NCBI GenBank assembly: GCA_030838475.1
Contig: JAUZFP010000037.1
Span: forward strand, 1-64,000
DNA: 64,000 bases
Direction: 5' to 3'
Origin: Actinomycetota bacterium
GTDB lineage: Bacteria; Actinomycetota; Actinomycetes; Actinomycetales; Microbacteriaceae
How positions within the stretch are numbered: position 1 is the first letter of the stretch; each line of letters opens with the position of its first letter. The notes under the pieces are model-generated. The model was not told the DNA's origin, did no database searches, and worked only from the letters and a program-made list of their open reading frames with translations. A program made the position numbers and the translations under genes. Of this stretch, positions 9,335 to 19,698 are shown piece by piece.

Positions 9335-10951
9335 ATGCACGAGCAGCTCACGGAGTGGTGGAACGGGGTTTCACTACGCGGAAAGATCACGGGTGTCACC
9401 GTGATGCTGCTGACCCTGGGGCTTTTGGTTGCCGGCGTTGGCACCATGAGCTTCCTGCGGAGCTACCTGCTCAATCAGGTCTATACGACCCAGATCGACG
9501 TCTATGCCGGTCGTGCCGCCGAGGCCGCGACGGTCGCCTGCTCCGAATCGGCGAAGATTCAGCCTCGCTACTACTTCGCCGTCGTTAATTCGGCCGGCTC
9601 CACCGTGTGCATCAACGAACCGGATGGCGCCACCAGCCCAATGGTGAGCAGCAAGACACTGCCGAAGGTCATCAAGTCCGGGGTCGCGTTCACGCTCAGT
9701 GACAAGACCGACGACACGCACTGGGAGGCGGTCGGGTTTCCGTTAGTCGGCACCGATGGCAAAGCGGCAAATGCCGTCATCGTCGCCTACAACCTCGGCG
9801 AGAACGAGCAGATCATCGGGCAGTTCGCGTTGATCTTCCTGTTCTTCGCCCTCACGGTTGTGGTGCTCGGCGGCGCGCTTACTCGCCTCCTCGTGACTTC
9901 GACGTTCGCGCCCCTGCGGGAGGTTGAGCAGACGGCGGCCCGATTCGCGGCCGGAGACTTCAGCCAGCGACTCGAACGTGCCCCGCGAAACACGGAAGTC
10001 GGCCGGCTGAACGAGTCGCTCAACACAATGCTGTCCCGCATCGACGCCGCCTTCGCCGACCGGCTGAGAACGGTCGAGCAAATGCGCCGGTTCGTCGGCG
10101 ACGCGAGCCACGAGCTTCGAACCCCGCTCGTCTCGGTACGCGGATACGCCGAGCTCTACCGGATGGGGGCCCTGTCCACGCCGGAGGAGATCGCGCAGGC
10201 GATGGAGCGCATCGAGAAGGAGGCGATCCGGATGGGTGAGCTCGTGCAGGACCTGCTCGAACTCGCGCGCATCGACGAAGCCAAGCCCCTCAATCTCACG
10301 GCGGTCGACCTTGTGCCGCTCGCCAACGACGCCGCCCTCGATGCGATGGCATCCTCGCCGGATCGCACCGTGCGGGTGATTGTGACAGAACCGATCGTTG
10401 CGGAGCGCCTCGTAGAGGCACCGATCGAAGCGGTGGCAGCACCGTCGCTGCGCACCGGATCGGTCGCGACTCGAAGCATGGCCCTGGCCGGCGCGACGCT
10501 CGCCCGCCTCACTACGCGCCGTCCGCGGGCCCCGAAACCCCTCGCGACCCAGGTCGTCCTCGTGGATGATCCGAACCCGCCCACCGCGACAGTGCGCGCC
10601 GAGGAGAACAAGATCCGCCAGGTGATCACCAACCTCATGGGCAATGCGATCCGCTTCACTCCGGCGGGGAGTCCGATCGAGATCGGCATTCAGGTCGATG
10701 AGCCCGGCGACTCCGCGTACATCTCCGTGATCGACCACGGCGAAGGCATCCCGCCGCAGATCCGCGAGAAGATCTTCCAGCGGTTCTGGCGCGCGGATTC
10801 CTCACGCAACCGCGACACCGGCGGCAGCGGCCTGGGGCTCGCGATCGTCGCATCCATCGTCGCATCGCACGGCGGGACAGTGGATGTCGTCCCCACTCGC
10901 GGAGGCGGCGCGACTTTCCGCGTCCGGCTTCCCCTCCTCCACGACGCGTAG
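9335..10951 (+). CDS. Sensor histidine kinase with HAMP domain
   Basis: A 538-residue membrane kinase. TM1 is at about 18-40, followed by an extracytoplasmic sensor of about 110 residues, TM2 at about 165-187, a HAMP domain (APLREVEQTAARFAAGDFSQ), a HisKA domain with phospho-acceptor His259 in DASHELRTPL, and HATPase motifs NLMGNAIRFTP (N box), DHGEGIPP and GGSGLGLAI (G boxes). About 65 Ala/Arg-rich residues (roughly 350-415) sit between the dimerisation helices and the N box and are longer than usual. No clear ribosome-binding site precedes the ATG. It partners the preceding response regulator. Confidence 0.93.
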   Translation: MHEQLTEWWNGVSLRGKITGVTVMLLTLGLLVAGVGTMSFLRSYLLNQVYTTQIDVYAGRAAEAATVACSESAKIQPRYYFAVVNSAGSTVCINEPDGATSPMVSSKTLPKVIKSGVAFTLSDKTDDTHWEAVGFPLVGTDGKAANAVIVAYNLGENEQIIGQFALIFLFFALTVVVLGGALTRLLVTSTFAPLREVEQTAARFAAGDFSQRLERAPRNTEVGRLNESLNTMLSRIDAAFADRLRTVEQMRRFVGDASHELRTPLVSVRGYAELYRMGALSTPEEIAQAMERIEKEAIRMGELVQDLLELARIDEAKPLNLTAVDLVPLANDAALDAMASSPDRTVRVIVTEPIVAERLVEAPIEAVAAPSLRTGSVATRSMALAGATLARLTTRRPRAPKPLATQVVLVDDPNPPTATVRAEENKIRQVITNLMGNAIRFTPAGSPIEIGIQVDEPGDSAYISVIDHGEGIPPQIREKIFQRFWRADSSRNRDTGGSGLGLAIVASIVASHGGTVDVVPTRGGGATFRVRLPLLHDA

Positions 10952-11021
10952 CTCGCCACCTCCATCCACCTTGCGGCCACGCGTGTCGGTCGCATGTGAC
11001 AGCACGATCTAACGTCGCTGC

Positions 11022-11312
11022 ATGACGACATATCAGGTAGACAGCGAGGCGGTCCTCGGCGCGACGGCCTCCATCCATGCATCAATGGAGCGACTCTCTG
11101 GCGAATCGGGTGCCCTGCTCGGGCAGCTCGTGAACCTGCAGGGTTCCTGGTCGGGGGCTGCGGCATCCGCCTTCCAATCCGTGGTCAGCGACTGGCGCGC
11201 GACACAACTTCGGGTCGAGGAGAGCCTCGGTTCGATCGGCCACGCGCTCGGGGCTGCCGCGCAGCAGTACGCCGAGGCGGAGACCACGAACGCGAGGCTG
11301 TTCCAGCGCTAG
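11022..11312 (+). CDS. WXG100-family (ESAT-6-like) protein
   Basis: A 96-residue all-helical protein, MTTYQVDSEAVLGATASIHA, with the central turn GSWSGAAASAF (the W-X-G motif as WSG) between two amphipathic helices. WXG100 proteins are dimeric substrates or partners of type VII secretion. No secretion ATPase or second esx gene is present in the window, so its export system is elsewhere or it acts alone. The ATG follows AACGTCGCTGC with no strong ribosome-binding site. Confidence 0.88.
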   Translation: MTTYQVDSEAVLGATASIHASMERLSGESGALLGQLVNLQGSWSGAAASAFQSVVSDWRATQLRVEESLGSIGHALGAAAQQYAEAETTNARLFQR

Positions 11313-11396
11313 GCCGGGGGTCGAGGACTGCTAGCATTTGCCACGGATCACCCACGACCGCTGCAGCACTTCGTTGCCCAACCCGAGAGGCCCGAG

Positions 11397-12824
11397 TTGC
11401 AGCGACGCAGCCACCCCACGCCCCCAGCCTTCCGCCGCGTCCTCAGCGCACTCGCAGCACTTGCCCTCGCACTTCTCGGGGTCTCGATCGCGGCGCCGGC
11501 GTCGGCGACGGGCGTATTCACCATCTCAGGACACGTGTCAAACGACATCTCCGGCTATCCCGCCGGGGCCGTGCAGGTGTCGCTCGGCGACTACAACGGT
11601 GGCTCGTGGCACTACCCGTCGACGGCGGCGGTCGCAGCAGATGGAAGCTATTCGGTGAGCGGCTTGGCAATTACGGGCGTGTATGACCTGCGCTTCTCCG
11701 TCGCTGCCTACGATGTGCCCCTCTTCACTACCTATTTCGGTGCCGGCCTCGACGAACCGCTCGGCACAGATACCGCCGCTCCCGGGATAGTCGATTCGGT
11801 CGATGCGACCGACGACGTCACGCTCGTCGCGGCCGGGTACATCACGGGGGCCGTGACGTACCTGGGCACGCCCGTGGTCGGGGAACTTGTCGACGCGTAC
11901 GACTCCGTTCGTCCCCACGAGTACGACGCCGAAAACCTGACCGACGCGAGTGGAAACTACGTCATCAAAGTCGTTGCCGACACCAACTATCTCGTCGAGT
12001 CCGGCGGCGACAACGGTTACGAGTATCAGGCCTACAACGGCCACAACGGGTGTGGATGTACCTTCGACGCGGTCACGGTTGGTGCAGGCGCCACCCAACC
12101 GGGTATCGACTTCGCTCTGATCAAAACAGTCGAGTTTGATCTGGAGCAGGACACGACGGATGGCATCAGCGGGGGAGAACTGACCACAGGCAATGTAGTG
12201 CTCTACAACGCCGTAGCGGGAGGTTTTGCGCTCGCGGACAACGAGAGCATCGACCCGAGTTCGCCTGTTGACGTCTTCCTCGACGGAACGACTCCCGGAA
12301 GCTATCGGGTGAGAATCAATGACGGCAGCGGTCACTGGTACGCGATTGCCCACTGGATCTACTTCACTCTGGGCGGAGGCGTGCCGGTCAGTGATCCATA
12401 CATCACCGATTCCAGCCTGGATTCGACTCACGACGGCTGCTTCGTGCCCATCGACGGAACCGAACTCGGCGACCAGGTTGCAGTGTTCGTCGAGATAGAC
12501 ACCTCGGTGCACGCACCCGCCTGCGGCGATGAGCCGACTCCCCCAGCGCCAGTCGTGCCGAGCACACCGCGCAGTCACCATCACGCCACGACGCCAATAC
12601 CATCCGGGCTCGTGACGTTGCCAATACCAACCCCAACGGCGACACCAACGCCCACCGAGACCCCGAGCGCGAGCCCGTCACCGAGCGCCAGCGCCACCAC
12701 GACGCCGGCACCCGTGCCGACCTCGTCGAACGGCCCGATGCCGTGGCTGATCTGGTTGCTGATCATCATCGCGGTCATCCTGATTATCGCGGCGCTGGCA
12801 TTCGTTCTCCTGCGTCGCCGCTAG
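11397..12824 (+). CDS. Secreted, membrane-anchored surface protein with Pro/Thr/Ser stalk
   Basis: A 475-residue protein from a TTG start. The N-terminal signal peptide ends APASATG (cleavage near residue 38). Next come beta-rich segments, including FTISGHVSNDISGYPAGAVQVSL, typical of carboxypeptidase-regulatory-like or Ig-like repeats. A long Thr/Pro/Ser/Ala stalk spans about 385-445, followed by one transmembrane helix (WLIWLLIIIAVILIIAALAF) and a short RRR tail. It is probably displayed at the cell surface. No sortase motif is seen. The ligand is unknown. Confidence 0.75.
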   Translation: MQRRSHPTPPAFRRVLSALAALALALLGVSIAAPASATGVFTISGHVSNDISGYPAGAVQVSLGDYNGGSWHYPSTAAVAADGSYSVSGLAITGVYDLRFSVAAYDVPLFTTYFGAGLDEPLGTDTAAPGIVDSVDATDDVTLVAAGYITGAVTYLGTPVVGELVDAYDSVRPHEYDAENLTDASGNYVIKVVADTNYLVESGGDNGYEYQAYNGHNGCGCTFDAVTVGAGATQPGIDFALIKTVEFDLEQDTTDGISGGELTTGNVVLYNAVAGGFALADNESIDPSSPVDVFLDGTTPGSYRVRINDGSGHWYAIAHWIYFTLGGGVPVSDPYITDSSLDSTHDGCFVPIDGTELGDQVAVFVEIDTSVHAPACGDEPTPPAPVVPSTPRSHHHATTPIPSGLVTLPIPTPTATPTPTETPSASPSPSASATTTPAPVPTSSNGPMPWLIWLLIIIAVILIIAALAFVLLRRR

Positions 12825-12980
12825 CCTCGAACACTGGCCGACTGCTCCCGTTCCCGTGAGGTGGAGGGAGAAACGCCGCGATGGGCGGCGTTGTAGCTCC
12901 GCCCATCGAACAGGATCTCCGCCCACGAGTTGCAGTTTCTCCCGCCACGTTCTCCCGGTGCTCGGGGGCGTTGGGACGCA

Positions 12981-13011
12981 AAAGGGCGGCTCCCGTGGGG
13001 AACCGCCCTTT
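12981..13011. terminator. Bidirectional terminator between the surface-protein gene and groL
   Basis: A nine-base stem AAAGGGCGG / CCGCCCTTT with a 13-base loop lies between two convergent genes. The A and T ends of the stem give it terminator character in both directions. The preceding stretch 12825-12980 shows no gene. Confidence 0.7.
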
Positions 13012-13029
13012 GCATTTGGCCACGACTTG

Positions 13030-13102
13030 GGTCTCGATACGATCCGCCGGAAAGGCGGATCACTCGACCTAGCAGCCTCGAAGCGCTTCGCGCTTCTCGA
13101 CT
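13030..13102. repeat. GGTCTCGATACG...CTCGACC intergenic palindrome
   Basis: The unit 13030-13070 contains the hairpin GATCCGCC / GGCGGATC (13041-13048 and 13054-13061). A second small palindrome, CTCGAAGCGCTTCGCGCTTCTCGA, follows to 13102, just before the groL stop. It is related to the inverted pair at 1619-1717. Confidence 0.65.
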
Positions 13103-13103
13103 A

Positions 13104-14735
<1,632 letters not shown>

Positions 14736-14766
14736 TTACTTGTCCCTCTCGGACTAATGGTCTGCG

Positions 14767-14793
14767 TTAGCACTCAGTGGCGTCGAGTGCCAA
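14767..14793 (-). promoter_or_regulatory. CIRCE operator 1 (HrcA site)
   Basis: TTAGCACTC, nine bases, GAGTGCCAA: 17 of 18 positions match the consensus TTAGCACTC-N9-GAGTGCTAA. It is 34 bases upstream of the groL ATG. Confidence 0.93.
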
Positions 14794-14800
14794 AGACATT

Positions 14801-14827
14801 CTGGCACTCCCCCGGGGTGAGTGCAAG
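14801..14827 (-). promoter_or_regulatory. CIRCE operator 2 (imperfect)
   Basis: CTGGCACTC, nine bases, GAGTGCAAG: two mismatches in each half, with the exact nine-base spacer kept. It lies seven bases beyond the first CIRCE. Tandem CIRCE sites are known upstream of actinobacterial groEL genes. Confidence 0.75.
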
Positions 14828-14859
14828 GCGAGCGCAATCGCCTGAGAGGGTGAAACGGG

Positions 14860-15063
14860 TTACGCCAGACGCACCGACTCCGCCTGTGGTCCCTTGCTGC
14901 CGGTGCCGATGTCGAAGATGACCTGCTGGCCCTCCTCGAGCACCTTGTATCCGCCCATGTCGATCGCGGAGTAGTGCACGAAGACGTCCTGTGCGCCGCC
15001 CTCGACGGTGATGAAGCCGTAGCCCTTTTCAGCGTTGAACCACTTGACGGTTCCGTTCGCCAT
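14860..15063 (-). CDS. Cold-shock protein (CspA family)
   Basis: A 67-residue cold-shock domain, [20 protein letters not shown], with RNP1 KGYGFI and RNP2 VFVHYSAI. It binds single-stranded nucleic acid as an RNA chaperone. It is a separate gene from groL, with the groL CIRCE region lying just downstream of it. The region upstream (15064-15209) holds its leader and no other gene. Confidence 0.95.
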   Translation of the reverse strand: MANGTVKWFNAEKGYGFITVEGGAQDVFVHYSAIDMGGYKVLEEGQQVIFDIGTGSKGPQAESVRLA

Positions 15064-15209
15064 GTCGTACTCCCTTGCTTACCCGGGCGGCGCCGAACAG
15101 GCGACCAATTCCACAGATATTAGCGGAGCAAGGGGCGCGCGAAAGCCCCCGTGACAAGTATTAAACATGCCTGAAACACGCCCGCTGAACAGGAAAAAGG
15201 GGGCGGGCC

Positions 15210-15770
15210 CTATCCCTTGAAGTCGCTTCCGATCACGACGGTGATGGGCGAGCCAAGGAACGCGTTACTGAACTGGATGTCGTGGGCGCCCAACAGGATC
15301 TGGATGCCTTCCGCGACATCCTCGTCTCCGGCCGACGAATAGTAGACGGTCGAAGTCGTGATGTTGGTTGCCGTCGAGTTCGCGGTAGCGATGACGTTCC
15401 AGCCTTTGTCGGTCAACGTCTTGCCTGCCTTGTTTTGCAGGCCGACCGTGGAGGTTCCGTTGAGCACGGTGATCGTGATCTTGCGCGCCGCAACGTCGGG
15501 GGCCGTCGGATCCTCGATCGGGGTGATCACGGGCGTCGGTGTTCCGGTCGCGGTCGGAGTGGGATCGCTGCCCGCCCCGAGACCGAATTTGATTGAGGGA
15601 TTGAACGTCGACAGCACGTAGAGACCACCGATGACCAGCACGGCAGTGGCCAGAACGGCCCAGGCCAGGGTGATCCAGCCGCGACCCTTGACCTTCGGGC
15701 CGCGGTGGGCGCCAACCCGGTCAACGTTTTCAGGAAGGTTGTCGAACTGGTCTGTGCGGAAGTTCGCCAT
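15210..15770 (-). CDS. LytR C-terminal domain (LytR_C) membrane protein
   Basis: A 186-residue protein with a cytoplasmic N-terminus, one transmembrane helix (about 33-54), a Pro/Thr linker (TPTATGTPTPVITPIEDP) and an extracytoplasmic LytR_C domain (ITITVLNGTSTVGLQNKAG ... IVVIGSDF-like end). Such domains occur alone or at the end of LytR-CpsA-Psr wall-polymer ligases. It lies 24 bases after the DUF3263 gene in the same direction, probably one operon. The exact role is unknown. Confidence 0.85.
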   Translation of the reverse strand: MANFRTDQFDNLPENVDRVGAHRGPKVKGRGWITLAWAVLATAVLVIGGLYVLSTFNPSIKFGLGAGSDPTPTATGTPTPVITPIEDPTAPDVAARKITITVLNGTSTVGLQNKAGKTLTDKGWNVIATANSTATNITTSTVYYSSAGDEDVAEGIQILLGAHDIQFSNAFLGSPITVVIGSDFKG

Positions 15771-15794
15771 GGCTAGTCGTGGATTCCTTGCGTG

Positions 15795-16106
15795 TCATTG
15801 ATGGCTAGGGGAGCCTTCGTTGCCTGAGCGGGTGAACGCGCGTACCGATCGCGCCTGCGTGCGCGCATCCCGTGCCCGCAATAAACGCTTAACAAGCATT
15901 GGATCATGGCGCAGCGCACCGGGCAAATCAATGACGGCGTTCAATAACTGATAGTAGCGAGCGGCGGAGAGAGAAAACTGGGAGCGGATCGCCGCCTCTT
16001 TTGCCCCGGCGTGATGCCACCACTCGCGCTCGAAGTCGAGGATCCGGATGTCACGCTCACTCAGCTCGGACTCGTTGGCCCGTTTGCGCGCCGGTTCCGC
16101 AGACAT
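15795..16106 (-). CDS. DUF3263 family protein
   Basis: A 103-residue protein starting MSAEPARKRANESELSERD. The block LSERDIRILDFEREWWHHAGAK followed by a helix-turn-helix-like region (FSLSAARYYQLLNAVID) is the DUF3263 signature. The family is actinobacterial and probably DNA binding. The ATG at 16106 is chosen because GAGGAG lies six bases before it. An upstream start would include that ribosome-binding site in the coding region. It forms an operon with the LytR_C gene. Confidence 0.85.
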   Translation of the reverse strand: MSAEPARKRANESELSERDIRILDFEREWWHHAGAKEAAIRSQFSLSAARYYQLLNAVIDLPGALRHDPMLVKRLLRARDARTQARSVRAFTRSGNEGSPSHQ

Positions 16107-16198
16107 CCACTCCTCCTCGCTTTGGCGCAATCCTAGGACCGTGCGGGAGCGGTTCCCCGGCGCAACGCCCGGGTGGGCGGGATCCTCAGAAACGGTGG

Positions 16199-17194
16199 TT
16201 AGAGCCAGTCGAGCCGGTCGCCGTGCGGGCCGGTGAACGCCATCGGCTCCTCGTTGACGGACAGCAGCATCTGCCCTGTCACCGGCGACACCCGCCCGTT
16301 CAGTTTTCCCGCGGCGACGGGCACGATTCCGGCACCCTCATTGGAGATCCAGGTCGCGTCGAGGGCACGAACGTAGTCGATGAATCGAGCACGCGGCTCC
16401 GGCATCAGGTAGACAATCGCGGCCGAACTGACGATCACGAGCGGGATGCCCGCGGGAACATCGGCAACGAGGGCCGGCAGGTCGTCGATGGCGTCGCCGC
16501 GCACGATCCGCGGAGGATCCGAACGAACGATGTCCATCGCGGCGCGAATGCGCTGGCGCCGCTCGTGCTGCTCGGGCCAGATGAGGGTTTCGAGCCAGGT
16601 CGTGTCTTCCTCATCGCTGACGTCGAGCGGGTTGAGGTCGATTCCGGCACGCCAGACGATCTCTGGGAGCGCCACGGGGATGGGCGGATCCCCCGTGGTG
16701 GAGCACTCCAGCAGCACGGTGCTCGGGCCGTCAACTGGGTCGATGCGCCGCCCGTCGTAGGAGTAGCTGTAGCGATCCGGGTACAGGCAGAGACCCGCGG
16801 ATGCGCCGACCTCGAGCAGTGCGATCGGCCCGGCCACCTTGGCCAGCACGGGAAGCAGGACGGCGCAGCGACGCGGTTCGTTGGTCTGCGTCCCGCGGAC
16901 CGCCATCTGCGCGGAGACGGCCGACCAGTTTGCAATCAGCCACTCGCGCCACTCGGCGTAGGGAACGAGCGGGCATCCGACCAGGCGCGAGCACGCGAAC
17001 AGCAGGTTGGGTTGTCGCTTGGGTCGTGGCAACTCGCCCAGCAGAGCGAGAACCTCGCCGTCGTCGGCGACACCGTACGCCCACCCCTCGAATAGTGCTG
17101 ATCGACCGGACGCCTCATGCTCGGCGAACCTCCGGTACCAGGCGACGGTCTTTTCGAGGTCCTCCCCGCCGTCGAACTCCCCCGGTTCCTTCAC
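16199..17194 (-). CDS. DUF2332 family protein
   Basis: A 331-residue protein. The N-terminal part (YRRFAEHEASGRSALFEGWA) and the central LLEVGASAGLCLYPDRYSY stretch are hallmarks of DUF2332. The latter resembles a SAM-binding glycine loop, but methyltransferase activity is not established. The start is a GTG sharing GTGA with the stop of the GNAT gene, so the two are translationally coupled. Confidence 0.85.
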   Translation of the reverse strand: MKEPGEFDGGEDLEKTVAWYRRFAEHEASGRSALFEGWAYGVADDGEVLALLGELPRPKRQPNLLFACSRLVGCPLVPYAEWREWLIANWSAVSAQMAVRGTQTNEPRRCAVLLPVLAKVAGPIALLEVGASAGLCLYPDRYSYSYDGRRIDPVDGPSTVLLECSTTGDPPIPVALPEIVWRAGIDLNPLDVSDEEDTTWLETLIWPEQHERRQRIRAAMDIVRSDPPRIVRGDAIDDLPALVADVPAGIPLVIVSSAAIVYLMPEPRARFIDYVRALDATWISNEGAGIVPVAAGKLNGRVSPVTGQMLLSVNEEPMAFTGPHGDRLDWL

Positions 17195-17652
17195 GCGTCG
17201 GCGGCGCGGTACATCGACTGGTGCGGGAGGCCAGCCTCTTCGAACACCGCGCCGAAGGGCTCGAACCCATACCGTGCGTAGAGCGGCGCGATGTATTCCT
17301 GCGCGTGAAGCAGCATCGCCTCCGAGCCGTGTCGGGCGATCACCTCGGCGAGGAGTTTCTGCGCGAGGCCCTCGCCCCGTCGGTCCGCGCGAACAACGAC
17401 GCGACCGATCAGGCGGTGCGCATCACGATGCGTCGGGTCACTGTCGAGGAGGGTGCGCAGGTAGGCTGCCGTTCCGGCGTCATCCGAGATCCAGTAGTGC
17501 CGGGTCTCGGATTCGCGGTCGCGATCATCCAGCTCGGTCTCGTCGATTTTCTGCTCGAGGAAGAAGACATCGGTGCGGAGCTTGAGAAAGGCGTAGACCT
17601 CGTCGGTGGTGAGTTCGCCCCACGCACGGTCGAGCGTGGAACAATCCGGCAT
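17191..17652 (-). CDS. ElaA-like GNAT N-acetyltransferase
   Basis: A 153-residue GNAT protein, MPDCSTLDRAWGELTTDEVY. The ElaA-type block LKLRTDVFFLEQKIDETELDDRD is followed by the acetyl-CoA loop RADRRGEGLAQKLL (R-x-x-G-x-G/A) and a GFEPFGAVFEEAGLPHQSM end. The substrate is unknown. The start is set 48 bases from the divergent msrB ATG. The frame runs on through msrB but has no sense there. Confidence 0.85.
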   Translation of the reverse strand: MPDCSTLDRAWGELTTDEVYAFLKLRTDVFFLEQKIDETELDDRDRESETRHYWISDDAGTAAYLRTLLDSDPTHRDAHRLIGRVVVRADRRGEGLAQKLLAEVIARHGSEAMLLHAQEYIAPLYARYGFEPFGAVFEEAGLPHQSMYRAADA

Positions 17653-17700
17653 GGCCTCGAGTTTAATGGTGCATACGGAGTTTCCCTTGAAGGAGGGCCC

Positions 17701-18096
17701 ATGAGCTACAACGTGACGAAGACCGAGGACGAGTGGCGCAAGGAGCTTGGGCCGAAATACACAATTCTGCGTGAGGCCGCCACCGAGCGCCCATGGTCGG
17801 GTGCACTTCTCGACGAAAAGCGTGAGGGCGTCTACACCTGCGGAGCGTGCGGCAACGAGCTCTTCCGCAGCGGAGCGAAGTTCGACTCGGGCAGTGGATG
17901 GCCGAGCTTCTTCGAGTCCGTCAACCCTGACGCGGTCGTGCTGCACACCGACAAGTCCCTCGGGATGACGCGCACCGAGGTGCTGTGCGCGAATTGCGGG
18001 TCGCACCTCGGCCACCTGTTCGATGACGGCTTCGGCACGCCGACCGGTGACCGGTACTGCATGAACTCCCTGTCGCTCGACTTCAAGCCGGAGTGA
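17701..18096 (+). CDS. msrB: Peptide-methionine (R)-S-oxide reductase
   Basis: A 131-residue protein that reduces methionine-R-sulfoxide in proteins. The zinc cysteines are at 47/50 (CGAC) and 96/99 (CANC), and the catalytic Cys120 lies in GDRYCMNS. GWPSF and HLGHLFDDG are also conserved. The ATG has a strong AAGGAGG seven bases upstream. The downstream nitroreductase starts within its stop codon, so the two form a small oxidative-stress operon. Confidence 0.96.
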   Translation: MSYNVTKTEDEWRKELGPKYTILREAATERPWSGALLDEKREGVYTCGACGNELFRSGAKFDSGSGWPSFFESVNPDAVVLHTDKSLGMTRTEVLCANCGSHLGHLFDDGFGTPTGDRYCMNSLSLDFKPE

Positions 18097-18638
18097 GCAT
18101 TCGCGACGCCGTTGAACGTCGGCGGTCATACCCTCGGGTCACCGCGGACGCGCCAACCACGGAAGAGCTGCTGCCCCTGATTGCCGCCGCGGCGACCGGG
18201 CCAGACCATGCCTCCCTCCGCCCGTGGCGGCTCATCGAGCTTCGCGGGGACGCGCTGCGCCGCCTCGGGCAGGCGTTCGTCGAGGAGAGCGGGCTCACCG
18301 GCCCGGACGCCGACCGGTTGGCGGCGAAGCCGCTCCGCGCATCCCTTCTTCTCGCGGTCGTTGCGGTGCACAAGGAGAGCTTCAAGGTGCACGCGTGGGA
18401 GCAGGATGCCGCGGCGGCGGGAATCGCCCACCTTCTCGCCCTGCTGCTGGACGACGCGGGGTGGGGAGTCATGTGGCGCACCGGCGGACACACCCGCTCG
18501 GCCGCGGTTCGGCGGGTACACGAGCTGGCCGACAACGAGGAACTGCTCGGGTGGCTCTACATCGGCGGGAAGACGGCGGACTCTAAGCCGGATGCGCGTC
18601 AGTCGATCGACCCGGCATCCTTCATTTCGTCGGTCTAG
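18093..18638 (+). CDS. Nitroreductase family protein (YdjA-like)
   Basis: A 181-residue flavoprotein-type sequence with an FMN-phosphate-binding start (RDAVERRRSYPRVTADAPT), DHASLRPWRLIEL and WGVMWRTGGHTRSAAV. Members reduce nitro compounds or quinones with NAD(P)H, but the physiological substrate is unknown. The GTG start overlaps the msrB stop by four bases. The 3' end overlaps the convergent transporter gene by four bases. Confidence 0.85.
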   Translation: MSIRDAVERRRSYPRVTADAPTTEELLPLIAAAATGPDHASLRPWRLIELRGDALRRLGQAFVEESGLTGPDADRLAAKPLRASLLLAVVAVHKESFKVHAWEQDAAAAGIAHLLALLLDDAGWGVMWRTGGHTRSAAVRRVHELADNEELLGWLYIGGKTADSKPDARQSIDPASFISSV

Positions 18639-19621
18639 CGCTCGGTTCGGCGAACGCGGATGGCCGTGCGGGAACGAATCGACGCAATGACGACCGCGAT
18701 CAGCGTCAGCACTGTGCCGGCGATCGTCAACACGGCAACGCCCGCGGTATTGGTCGGTGCAACGAAGTCGAGGACCAGCGCCATCAGCAGCTGACCCGAC
18801 ACCGCGGCGAGGCTCTGGAGCAGGACTCCGATGATCGGGATGACCGCGGCAAAACCCGCGATGAATAGCACACCGATGATGCCACCGAGGTAGAGCACCG
18901 GATTGGACGGAAAACCATGCGGTAGACCCGCAAGCAGAAGATTGATGGCCGCGAAGACGGCAAGCACAATGGTGCCGCCGACAAAGTTGAAGAACGTCGC
19001 GGTGGTAGCGGAGCCCGCGAGTGATTTGATCTGACCGTTGACTGCCTGCTGCCAACCGAGCAGAAGGCCGACACCGAACGGAAAGATAATCACCCACACG
19101 TTGGCCTGGTCGCTTATCTGGGGCAACACCGCAATGACAACTGAAATGAGGGCGAGAGTTGCTCCGACGATCCGGGTTACCGTGATCGCCTTCGGCGCTA
19201 CTGTTCCAATCCCACGAGAGTCGATGACCATGCCGCTGATCGTCTGACCAGCAACCGCTGCGACAGTGAACAGCGCGATGCCGAGCAACCCCACCACGAG
19301 CCCCTGGGACAGAACGAACAGGCCGCCGGCGACGCCGCCCGCGGTATGCCACCACGGAATCTCACGTCGTCGGATCGCGTCGATAACGGTGGTCACGCCT
19401 CGGCGTCCCGGCCGGGACACAAGCAGCACGAGCGAAATCACTATCAGCCCACTCCCGAACGAGATGAGCGCGGCGACGAAGCCGTCCCCAAGGTCGCTGC
19501 CAAGCTGGCCATTAATGCGAGACTGCAGGGCGACGGCGCAACCACACAGGGTGGCGAGTGCGACACTGAGGCCGACGCGAAGCCTGGATGCGGGCGCGGG
19601 CTTTGGGATGTTGTGCGTCAT
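18635..19621 (-). CDS. YdcZ/DUF606-type DMT-superfamily transporter (fused pair)
   Basis: A 328-residue membrane protein with about ten hydrophobic helices arranged as two similar halves. Each half carries an NGQL/NGQI-type element (SRINGQLGSDLG; QAVNGQIKSLAG) and a G-x-T-I type helix. Single-length DUF606 proteins have five helices, so this is the fused two-copy form. The substrate is unknown. It stands alone, convergent with the nitroreductase gene. Confidence 0.8.
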   Translation of the reverse strand: MTHNIPKPAPASRLRVGLSVALATLCGCAVALQSRINGQLGSDLGDGFVAALISFGSGLIVISLVLLVSRPGRRGVTTVIDAIRRREIPWWHTAGGVAGGLFVLSQGLVVGLLGIALFTVAAVAGQTISGMVIDSRGIGTVAPKAITVTRIVGATLALISVVIAVLPQISDQANVWVIIFPFGVGLLLGWQQAVNGQIKSLAGSATTATFFNFVGGTIVLAVFAAINLLLAGLPHGFPSNPVLYLGGIIGVLFIAGFAAVIPIIGVLLQSLAAVSGQLLMALVLDFVAPTNTAGVAVLTIAGTVLTLIAVVIASIRSRTAIRVRRTER

Positions 19622-19698
19622 GGTCGTCAGTCAAACGCTACCGGTTCGCGCCACCGACCAGAGACGCGGGGTACCGATCCACTTGACTAGAGAGGCTT

